Shown here piece by piece: positions 23,002 through 29,244 of a stretch of DNA of 29,244 nt. Under the pieces are notes generated by a model that was given only the letters and a program-made list of their open reading frames with translations, made no database searches and was not told the DNA's origin. A program made the translations under genes and the position numbers. The stretch spans positions 1 to 29,244 of the forward strand of contig MEEC01000011.1 in NCBI GenBank assembly GCA_001724315.1, written 5' to 3'. Position 1 is the first letter of the stretch. Every line of letters starts with the position of its first letter. This DNA comes from Lautropia sp. SCN 70-15. GTDB taxonomy: Bacteria; Pseudomonadota; Gammaproteobacteria; Burkholderiales; Burkholderiaceae_E.

Positions 23002-24195
23002 ATGACGCCTCCGCCCCCCCTCCCCCTTCCCTATCCCCTGGCGAGCCGCACCGGCCGCATCGATCCCTTCCACGTGATGGAGCTGGCCAAGCGCGCCGCC
23101 GCGCTGGAGGCCGCCGGCCACCCGATCATCCACATGAGCATCGGCGAGCCGGACTTCACTGCTCCGGAGCCGGTGGTCGCGGCGCTCGAGCGCGCTGCCC
23201 GCGCCGGCCACACGCAGTACACCGGCGCCACCGGGCTCGCCTCGCTGAGGAAGGCGATCGCGAACGACTATGGCGAGCGCTACGGGCTGGACATCGCACC
23301 CTCGCGGATCGTGGTCACCGCGGGCGCGTCGGCCGCGCTGTCGCTGGCCTGTTGCGCGCTCGTCAACCCCGGGGACGGCGTGCTGATGACCGATCCCAGC
23401 TACCCGTGCAACCGGCACTTCGTGGCCGCCTTCGACGGCGAGCCGCAGCTGGTGCCGGTGGGACCGGAAACGCGCTTCCAGCTCGACCGGGCACTGCTCG
23501 AAGCGAACTGGGCGCCGAACACCCGCGGCACGCTGCTGGCCTCGCCGGCCAACCCCACCGGCACCTCGATCCCCTCCGACGAGCTGGCCGGGATCGTGGA
23601 CGCGGTGCGGGCGCGCGGCGGCTTCTCGATCGTCGACGAGATCTACCTGGGCCTGTCCTACGACGGCACGCCGCGCAGCGCGCTGGCGCTGGGCGACGAC
23701 CTGATCGTCACCAACAGTTTCTCGAAGTACTTCCACATGACCGGCTGGCGGCTCGGCTGGCTGGTGGTGCCGGAGTCGCTGGCGCCGGTCTTCGAGAAGC
23801 TCTCGCAGAACCTCTATATCTGCGCCTCGACACTGGCCCAGCACGCGGCGCTCGCCTGCTTCGATCCCGAATCGCTCGCGATCTTCGAGGCCCGGCGAGA
23901 CGAGTTCCGCCGCCGGCGCGACTGGATCGTGCCGGCGCTGCGCGGGATCGGGCTCGACGTTCCGGTGATGCCCGACGGCGCCTTCTACGCCTGGGCCAAC
24001 TGCAGCGCGCACACGAACGACAGCTCGGCGTTCGCGATCGAGCTGCTGGAGCAGACCGGCGTATCGGTGGTGCCCGGCAAGGACTTCGGCCGCCACGACC
24101 CGCAGCGCTGGATCAGGCTGTCGTACGCGACCTCGATGCAGAAGATGAGCGAGGCGATCGAACGCCTGGGCCGGCACCTCGCGCAGCGCGGCTGA
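23002..24195 (+). CDS. class I/II PLP-dependent aminotransferase
   Basis: A 397-residue fold-type I aminotransferase of the aspartate aminotransferase-like group. MSIGEPDFTAP (45-55), TAGASAALSLA, SPANPTGT with Asn184, VDEIYLGL with Asp212 and Tyr215, and NSFSKYFHMTGWRLGW with Schiff-base Lys242 and Arg250 are all present. The C-terminal WIRLSYA carries the carboxylate-binding Arg. Its substrate pair is not readable. I chose ATG 23002 because SRTGRIDPFHVMEL just after it is the common family start; the frame extends to 22912 but the added residues are unrelated. There is no clear Shine-Dalgarno. It lies 70 bases past the CoA-transferase, behind a strong hairpin, so it may be expressed partly on its own. 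Confidence 0.92.
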   Translation: MTPPPPLPLPYPLASRTGRIDPFHVMELAKRAAALEAAGHPIIHMSIGEPDFTAPEPVVAALERAARAGHTQYTGATGLASLRKAIANDYGERYGLDIAPSRIVVTAGASAALSLACCALVNPGDGVLMTDPSYPCNRHFVAAFDGEPQLVPVGPETRFQLDRALLEANWAPNTRGTLLASPANPTGTSIPSDELAGIVDAVRARGGFSIVDEIYLGLSYDGTPRSALALGDDLIVTNSFSKYFHMTGWRLGWLVVPESLAPVFEKLSQNLYICASTLAQHAALACFDPESLAIFEARRDEFRRRRDWIVPALRGIGLDVPVMPDGAFYAWANCSAHTNDSSAFAIELLEQTGVSVVPGKDFGRHDPQRWIRLSYATSMQKMSEAIERLGRHLAQRG

Positions 24196-24216
24196 GGCAT
24201 CGCAAGAGTCGGAGAT

Positions 24217-24238
24217 CGCGCGGCCGGGGCGCCGCGCG
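24217..24238. terminator. candidate bidirectional terminator hairpin
   Basis: CGCGCGGC (24217-24224) pairs perfectly with GCCGCGCG (24231-24238) over a 6-base loop in the 69-base gap between convergent genes (aminotransferase on plus, transglycosylase on minus). No T-run follows on either side, so the call rests on position and stem strength. Confidence 0.4.
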
Positions 24239-24264
24239 GACCGGGCGGACGCTGGCAGCCCGGG

Positions 24265-25425
24265 TCAGTAGTCGTGCAGCTTGTCCATCAGCTGCGCCAC
24301 CGCCTCCGCGCCGCGGAGGTCGGCGCTGCTGGGCGGCGGGACGTCGATCTTGCCGATCGGCGCGTCGAGATCGAACAGCGGGATGGTCTTGGTCTCGCCC
24401 GGCGTGCCGCTGTTGGGCGCGATGCGGGCAGCGTCCGGAATCGCCCGGGCGGCGGCCTGGCGCTCAGCCTGCGCCCTGCCCTGGGCAGCCGCCGCGATCC
24501 GCTCGCGTTCGGACAGCACCTTGCGTCCGTAGCCGAAGTCGTGCGACAGCAGGGCCGCGCCGACGTAGGACTTGAGCGCGCCTTCGACCGAGCCTTCCCG
24601 GACCAGGTATTCCTTCAGGATCGCCGAGCCGACCGTGATGTTGGCCACCGGGTCGAAGGCCGCGGCCGCGCCGCCGAAGGGCGCGAACTTGTCGGTGTGG
24701 ACCCGGGTGAGGACCTGCATCAGGCCCTGGGCGCCCTTCGGGCTGCGCGCGTTCGGATTGAAGCTCGACTCGACCGAGACGACGGCGAGGATCAGGTGGG
24801 GATCGAGCCGGAAGTCGCGCGCCGCGCGGTAGGCGTGGGCGACGAAGGTCTGGACGTCGTCGACCGCGACCCGGTACTTGGAAGCGATGAAGCGCGCGAT
24901 GTTGCGCTGTTCGTCGGTGAGCTTGAGGGGCGGGCGAGCCGCCTCGGCCTCGCGTGCGGCGGCGGCCTGCGTCTGGGCCTGCCGCGCGGCGTGCTCGCGA
25001 GCGGGCGCGACCGCAGGCTGGCCTGGGACGGCCGTGCCCGTCGACGCCGAGGCGCGCTGCGCGCCAGCGGACGACGGCTCGCGGCTTGCCGCCGCATGCC
25101 TGGCCCGCGCCATGTGCCGCTCGATCTCGGCGAGCGCGCTGGCGCGGGCGCCGCCCGCGGAGGCGGGGGCGCCTTGCGCGAGGGCGGATGCGCCCTGCGG
25201 GAGGGCGGCGGCGCCGGACTGCGCCGGCACGGCGAACGTGACGTCGCTGCCCGCGCCGGACAGCACGGAACGATTGGCGTCGGCCTTCGCGCCGACACCG
25301 TGAAGCGTTGAAACCGCGACCGCGATCACCGCGACCATCGGCATCGACGCGACCGACGATCGGCCGGCGCCGACGAATCGCGCGAGCGATCCGAAAATGT
25401 TCGTGACTTGACGCTGCTCGAGCAT
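24265..25425 (-). CDS. lytic transglycosylase with SLT domain
   Basis: A 386-residue protein with an N-terminal membrane segment or uncleaved signal (about 27-45), a long Ala/Gln/Pro-rich low-complexity stretch (about 65-165), and an SLT-type lytic transglycosylase domain (about 168-300). SVESSFNPNARSPKGAQGLMQVL holds the catalytic Glu219 and the ESxFNPxAxSxKGAxGLMQ signature. It should cleave the MurNAc-GlcNAc bond of peptidoglycan, giving 1,6-anhydro-MurNAc, in the periplasm. The C-terminal tail (about 320-386) is Pro/Ala-rich with an acidic stretch and may tether or regulate. I chose ATG 25425 because a near-perfect Shine-Dalgarno (GGAAGGAGG) precedes it; the open frame to 25650 is Arg-rich and without family similarity. 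Confidence 0.9.
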   Translation of the reverse strand: MLEQRQVTNIFGSLARFVGAGRSSVASMPMVAVIAVAVSTLHGVGAKADANRSVLSGAGSDVTFAVPAQSGAAALPQGASALAQGAPASAGGARASALAEIERHMARARHAAASREPSSAGAQRASASTGTAVPGQPAVAPAREHAARQAQTQAAAAREAEAARPPLKLTDEQRNIARFIASKYRVAVDDVQTFVAHAYRAARDFRLDPHLILAVVSVESSFNPNARSPKGAQGLMQVLTRVHTDKFAPFGGAAAAFDPVANITVGSAILKEYLVREGSVEGALKSYVGAALLSHDFGYGRKVLSERERIAAAAQGRAQAERQAAARAIPDAARIAPNSGTPGETKTIPLFDLDAPIGKIDVPPPSSADLRGAEAVAQLMDKLHDY

Positions 25426-25881
25426 CGAGCCTCCTTCCGGCTTGCGCCGTACGGTTCGCCCGAAAGGCGAGTGATCCTGCGAATCGGGACCGCAGACCGT
25501 GCAGTGAGCGGACCCGGTTCCGCGTCGACAGCGTGGTCGAGACCTGCGGAACCTCTTGCGGGCGATGCGTGGCCGCCTGCTGTAGGCGAACCCCCGGCAT
25601 GAACACGGCCGATTCGCCCTCGTCGGGGGCCGGATCGCCGGCGTGCTCACGGCGCGACCCCCGCTTCCGCGCTCGTCAAGTCTCCCCCGACGAACGCAAG
25701 GCCGCGCTGGAACGGCGGCCGACCCTTTGGTGGGATGGCGGGATTTTAGGGATCGACGGCGGTGGGGTCAACCGAAAGATATTGCCAGAATGCAATTTCC
25801 GGGCCGGGTCGAGGGCCGGAATCCCCGCGCCGCCGGCCAGTGCGACAATCCGCTGCGCCCCTCAACGACGCCTGGGAACCC
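25426..25881. other. 456-base divergent intergenic region, no gene recognised
   Basis: It separates the divergent transglycosylase and ubiD starts. I see the transglycosylase Shine-Dalgarno at the left end, and a less GC-rich patch around 25740-25805 (GGATTTTAGGG, then AAAGATATTGCCAGAATG) that probably holds the ubiD promoter. No convincing -35/-10 pair is present. Small open frames here lack family similarity. No repeat, tRNA or riboswitch was noticed. Confidence 0.5.
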
Positions 25882-27438
25882 ATGAAATACGAGGATCTGC
25901 GGGACTTCGTCCGCCAGCTCGAGACCGCCGGCGAGCTGAAGCGGATCGACAAGGAAGTGTCGCCGTCCCTGGAAATGACCGAGATCGCGGATCGGGTATT
26001 GCGGGCGGGCGGCCCGGCCCTGCTCTTCGAGCATCCGGTCCAGGAGGGCCGGCGCTGGCCGATCCCGGTGCTGGCCAACCTGTTCGGCACGCCCAGGCGG
26101 GTCGCCCTGGGCATGGGCGCCGAATCGACCGACGCGCTGCGGGAGACCGGCAAGCTGCTGGCCTACCTGAAGGAGCCCGAGCCGCCCAAGGGCCTGCGCG
26201 ACGCCTGGGACAAGCTGCCGATGCTGCGCCAGGTGCTGAACATGGCGCCGAAGGAGGTGGGCCGGCCCGCCTGCCAGCAGCAGGTGCTCGAAGGCGACGA
26301 GGCCGACCTGGCGAAGCTGCCGGTGCAGACCTGCTGGCCCGGCGACGCGGCGCCGCTGATCACCTGGGGGCTGGTGGTGACGCGCGGCCCGAACCGGGCG
26401 CGGCAGAACCTGGGCATCTACCGCCAGCAGGTGATCGGCCCCAGGCAGACGATCATGCGCTGGCTCGCCCATCGCGGCGGGGCGCTGGACTTCCGGGACC
26501 ACGCCGCGCGGCATCCGGGGCAGCCTTTCCCGATCGCGGTGGCGCTGGGCGCCGACCCGGCGACGATCCTCGGCGCGGTGACGCCGGTGCCGGACACACT
26601 TTCGGAGTACCAGTTCGCCGGGCTGCTGCGCGGCTCGAAGACACTGCTCGCGAAATGCCTGGGGAGCACGCTGCGAGTGCCGGCCAGCGCCGAGATCGTC
26701 CTGGAAGGGGCGATCCGGCCCGATCCGGACGGCAGCCTGACCGAAGGCCATGCCCGGCGCCTGGGCTGGCAGGGCGATCTGCCGGCCGCCGCGCGCGCCG
26801 GCTGGGAAATGGCGCTCGAGGGCCCCTACGGCGACCACACCGGCTATTACAACGAGCAGGACTGGTTCCCGGTGTTCACCATCGACCGGATCACGATGCG
26901 CGAATCGCCGATCTACCACTCGACCTACACCGGCAAGCCGCCCGACGAGCCGGCGATCCTCGGCGTGGCGCTGAACGAGGTCTTCGTGCCGATCCTGTGC
27001 CGGCAGTTTCCGGAGATCGTGGACTTCTACCTGCCGCCCGAAGGCTGCTCCTACCGGATGGCGGTGGTGTCGATCCGCAAGCAGTACCCGGGCCATGCCA
27101 AGCGGGTGATGTTCGGGATCTGGAGCTTCCTGCGCCAGTTCATGTACACCAAGTTCATCGTCGTCGTCGACGAGGACATCGACGTGCGCGACTGGAAGGA
27201 AGTGATCTGGGCGATCACCACCCGCGTCGATCCGATCCGCGACGCGACGCTGGTCGACCGCACGCCGATCGACTACCTGGATTTCGCGTCGCCGGTGTCC
27301 GGGCTCGGCTCGAAGCTGGGGCTGGACGCCACCAACAAGTGGCCCGGCGAGACCACGCGCGAGTGGGGCCGGCCGATCGTGATGGACGAAGCGGTCAAAC
27401 GGCGGGTCGACGCGATGTGGACCGAGCTCGGTCTCTGA
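25882..27438 (+). CDS. ubiD: UbiD family decarboxylase (4-hydroxy-3-polyprenylbenzoate decarboxylase)
   Basis: A 518-residue UbiD enzyme, slightly longer than the E. coli protein (497). It starts MKYEDLRDFVRQLETAGELKRI as expected. ITWGLVVTRGPNRARQNLGIYRQQV and MRWLAHRGGALDFRDH line the prenylated-FMN site with its metal ligands, and LEGPYGDHTGYYNEQDWFPVF is the conserved Glu-bearing block. In ubiquinone synthesis it removes the ring carboxylate of the prenylated 4-hydroxybenzoate, using prFMN made by UbiX (not in this window). The last 44 bases overlap the end of the convergent VanZ-like gene. It is diverged from the transglycosylase gene. Confidence 0.95.
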   Translation: MKYEDLRDFVRQLETAGELKRIDKEVSPSLEMTEIADRVLRAGGPALLFEHPVQEGRRWPIPVLANLFGTPRRVALGMGAESTDALRETGKLLAYLKEPEPPKGLRDAWDKLPMLRQVLNMAPKEVGRPACQQQVLEGDEADLAKLPVQTCWPGDAAPLITWGLVVTRGPNRARQNLGIYRQQVIGPRQTIMRWLAHRGGALDFRDHAARHPGQPFPIAVALGADPATILGAVTPVPDTLSEYQFAGLLRGSKTLLAKCLGSTLRVPASAEIVLEGAIRPDPDGSLTEGHARRLGWQGDLPAAARAGWEMALEGPYGDHTGYYNEQDWFPVFTIDRITMRESPIYHSTYTGKPPDEPAILGVALNEVFVPILCRQFPEIVDFYLPPEGCSYRMAVVSIRKQYPGHAKRVMFGIWSFLRQFMYTKFIVVVDEDIDVRDWKEVIWAITTRVDPIRDATLVDRTPIDYLDFASPVSGLGSKLGLDATNKWPGETTREWGRPIVMDEAVKRRVDAMWTELGL

Positions 27439-28624
27439 TCGGGCGGCCATCGCCTGCCCGGCCGAAGAGCGCCCAGGCCACGACGAAGGCCAGCCCGGTC
27501 AGCAGCGGCGCCGAGCTGTCGGGCACCCGTCCCGGTATCCACGCCTGGGCGACCTCGGAAGCCAGCATCAGCCCGACCACCACGCCGGGCAGCACGGCGC
27601 GGCGCCGCGCGATGTCCACGCCGCACTGCTGGAGCCAGCGCAGCGAGAGCAGCAGCGAGAACGCGAGCCAGCCGAACATCAGCGAAAGCTCGAGCGCCGG
27701 CAACAGGCTGCCGCGGCCCAGCTGCGGCAGCCACTCGAATCCGCCGGCGTGCACGCCGCCCCGCCCTGGCGCGAGCTGGTAGGCCCCCACCGAGGCGAGC
27801 GCCAGCAGCGGCACCAACCGCGCCAGGACCGGCTCGGCCGAGCGCGAAGGCATCGAGAACGCGAGCGCGGCGGCCAGCGCCATCGCCGCGAGCTCGTCAT
27901 GGGACAGGGCCCGCCAGACCAGCAGCACCTGCCCCACGAGCGCCGCGCCGATCGCCAGGGCCAGCGCGAGGCTCGCGGCCGCCCGCCCGCGCCAGATCGC
28001 CCGCAAGGCCACGGCTACCGCCAGCCAGCCGAAGAAGTGACGAGCGAAGCGCCACGGATCGGGGCCGCCCCAATCCGCCCAGTGCCGCAGGAAGGCCAGG
28101 TTGGACCGGATCGTTCCAACGTCGAAGGTGAAGCGCCAGGGCGCCAGGGCCAGCGCGAGCCAGGCGCCTGCCACGAGAAGCACCGGCCAGAGCAGCGGCG
28201 AGCGGATCGCGGCGGCTGCCGGGGCATGGCCCGGCACCGCCACGCGGGACATCAGCAGCAGCCCGGCCAGTCCGCCGGCCGAGTTCATCGCCAGATCGAA
28301 CCAGGAAGACACGCGGGCGAGCATGCAGGCCTGCAGCAATTCCATCGCGAGCGAGAACGCCGCGATCGCCGCCAGCCCGGCCGCAAGCGCCCCTGCCGAA
28401 CGCCGGGGGGCGAGCCAGGCCGCGGCGAGCAGGCCCAGCGGAAGGTAGGCGACGAGGTTGGCGAGCCCGTCGCTCAGCGAGAGCCGCTGCCCCTGCTGCA
28501 CCAGGGGCAGCCTGCACTCGCCGGCGCCGCCGCCGGCGAGCGACTGGTAGGCGACGAACAGCAGGTACGCCACGGTCGCCGCGGCGAGCGCAAGGCGAGG
28601 CCGGCGGCCCTCGCCTTCAGCCAT
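27395..28624 (-). CDS. VanZ-like membrane protein with two VanZ-type lobes
   Basis: A 409-residue polytopic membrane protein with about ten hydrophobic segments. The first lobe (about 1-130) has the VanZ pattern: NLVAYLPLGLLAA, then MELLQACMLARVSSWFDLAMNSAGGLAG with the conserved Glu, Gln, Asp and Asn. A second, weaker copy near the C-terminus reads SEVAQAWIPGRVPDSSAPLLTGLAF; it keeps Glu, Gln and PGR-PD but loses the Asp and Asn of the last helix. VanZ is linked to teicoplanin resistance in enterococci; in proteobacteria the role of the family is not settled. ATG 28624 overlaps the end of the PBP4 gene by 8 bases, and the C-terminus overlaps ubiD tail to tail by 44 bases. The link to a peptidoglycan carboxypeptidase suggests an envelope function. 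Confidence 0.82.
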   Translation of the reverse strand: MAEGEGRRPRLALAAATVAYLLFVAYQSLAGGGAGECRLPLVQQGQRLSLSDGLANLVAYLPLGLLAAAWLAPRRSAGALAAGLAAIAAFSLAMELLQACMLARVSSWFDLAMNSAGGLAGLLLMSRVAVPGHAPAAAAIRSPLLWPVLLVAGAWLALALAPWRFTFDVGTIRSNLAFLRHWADWGGPDPWRFARHFFGWLAVAVALRAIWRGRAAASLALALAIGAALVGQVLLVWRALSHDELAAMALAAALAFSMPSRSAEPVLARLVPLLALASVGAYQLAPGRGGVHAGGFEWLPQLGRGSLLPALELSLMFGWLAFSLLLSLRWLQQCGVDIARRRAVLPGVVVGLMLASEVAQAWIPGRVPDSSAPLLTGLAFVVAWALFGRAGDGRPIRDRARSTSRRPAV

Positions 28625-29244
28625 TCTCGTACAGCCAGCGGAGCAGCCTGTCCTGGGCGGCGCCCGAAGCGCCCGCGCGGGGACCGTTGACGAACATCGC
28701 CAGCGCATAGCGCCGGCCCGACGCCGCGTCGAGATAGCCGGCGATCGAGCGGACTTCCGCAAGGCTGCCGGTCTTGATCCAGGCGCGGCCGGCGACCGGC
28801 TGGCCAACCAGCCTGAAGCGGACCGTGCCGGCCTCGCCGACCCGCGGCAGCGAAGCCCGGAAGCGCTCGCCGAGGGGCTCCCGGGCCGCCTGCGCCAGCA
28901 GGCTGACGAGGCTGGCCGGGCTGATCCGGGCCTGCCGGGACAGGCCTGCGCCGTTGTCCAGCACCATTTCCGGGAAGTCCAGCCCGCGCCCGCGCAGCCA
29001 GGCGCGCACCGCGTCGCCCCCCTCCCGCACGCCCGCCGGCCGCGCGCCGGACGCCGCCGCGACCTGCAGCAGCAACTGGCGGGCCATCACGTTGTTGCTG
29101 AAGTGATTGACGTCGTCGACCACCTCGGCAAGGGTTCGCGGCGACACCCAGTCGATCCACGGCTTGCCCTCGGCCGCCCCGCGCTCGAGCCGCGCGCCGC
29201 CCTCCCAGACTCCGCCGGAGCCCCGCCAGGCCGCCGCGAAGAAG
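28617..29244 (-). CDS. dacB: PBP4-type D-alanyl-D-alanine carboxypeptidase/endopeptidase, C-terminal part
   Basis: The frame is open to the window edge, so this is the last 208 codons of a peptidase S13 (PBP4) protein; the N-terminus and SxxK motif are outside. Visible are the WRGSGGVWEGG segment, the SxN motif in HFSNNVMARQLLLQV, DNGAGLSR, and the KTG motif in AWIKTGSLAEVRSIAGYL. It trims or cuts D-Ala cross-links of peptidoglycan in the periplasm. Codons upstream of the GTG at 29145-29147 read as conserved PBP4 sequence, so that GTG is not the start. Its stop overlaps the start of the VanZ-like gene by 8 bases, implying a two-gene operon. Confidence 0.92.
   Translation of the reverse strand, partial: FFAAAWRGSGGVWEGGARLERGAAEGKPWIDWVSPRTLAEVVDDVNHFSNNVMARQLLLQVAAASGARPAGVREGGDAVRAWLRGRGLDFPEMVLDNGAGLSRQARISPASLVSLLAQAAREPLGERFRASLPRVGEAGTVRFRLVGQPVAGRAWIKTGSLAEVRSIAGYLDAASGRRYALAMFVNGPRAGASGAAQDRLLRWLYENG

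Noticed and set aside
25426..25650. N-terminal extension of the lytic transglycosylase
   Set aside because: The frame is open, but the added residues are Arg-rich with no similarity, and a near-perfect Shine-Dalgarno sits directly before ATG 25425.
25643..25885. Small plus-strand ORF of 80 codons upstream of ubiD
   Set aside because: Pro/Arg/Ser-rich, no ribosome site, no recognisable family; best explained as chance in GC-rich DNA.
29145..29147. GTG as the start of the PBP4-type gene
   Set aside because: The frame upstream to the window edge encodes conserved PBP4 sequence, so the true start is outside the window.

Overview
The window is a dense, very GC-rich stretch of bacterial chromosome with almost no non-coding DNA. 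Gene content points to a betaproteobacterium, most likely in the Burkholderiales. Supporting signs are a tkt-gap-pgk run, a DUF1631 protein, a MaeB-type hybrid malic enzyme, UbiD, a TRAP transporter next to family III CoA-transferase and crotonase genes, and a secreted guanyl RNase with a barstar. This is inference from gene families; there is no rRNA or marker gene to fix the genus. I see no tRNA, rRNA, insertion sequence, prophage or CRISPR array.

Layout. (1) 1-3570, minus strand: tkt, gap, a 105-residue small protein and the start of pgk, a tightly spaced central-carbon operon. (2) 3836-5871, plus strand: a fused SpeD-SpeE spermidine-synthesis enzyme, then the 16S rRNA methyltransferase RsmE. 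(3) 5881-6030: five tandem 30-bp units, each able to form a hairpin, between convergent genes. (4) 6028-11541, minus strand: malic enzyme, a DUF1631 protein, then a secreted RNase Sa/barnase-type ribonuclease and its barstar-like inhibitor.

(5) 11672-24195: a divergent catabolic locus. Leftward are a GntR/FCD regulator, a large FAD and Fe-S 2-hydroxyacid dehydrogenase (YdiJ-like) and a MOT1-type anion transporter, joined by a 4-bp overlap and by direct stop-start abutment. Rightward are a class V glyoxylate-type aminotransferase, the TRAP transporter DctPQM, an atypical crotonase, a CaiB-type CoA-transferase and a class I aminotransferase. The promoter region between the arms holds two copies of a near-palindrome spaced exactly 63 bp apart, the likely operators of the GntR protein. 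I infer uptake of an organic acid, CoA activation, C-C or C=C chemistry, transamination and flavin-dependent oxidation. The substrate cannot be read from sequence. This locus is the best candidate here for an uncharacterised system.

(6) 24265-29244: a lytic transglycosylase (minus), UbiD (plus), a two-lobed VanZ-like membrane protein (minus) and the C-terminal part of a PBP4-type D-Ala-D-Ala carboxypeptidase (minus, running off the window). The VanZ-like gene overlaps its neighbours at both ends.
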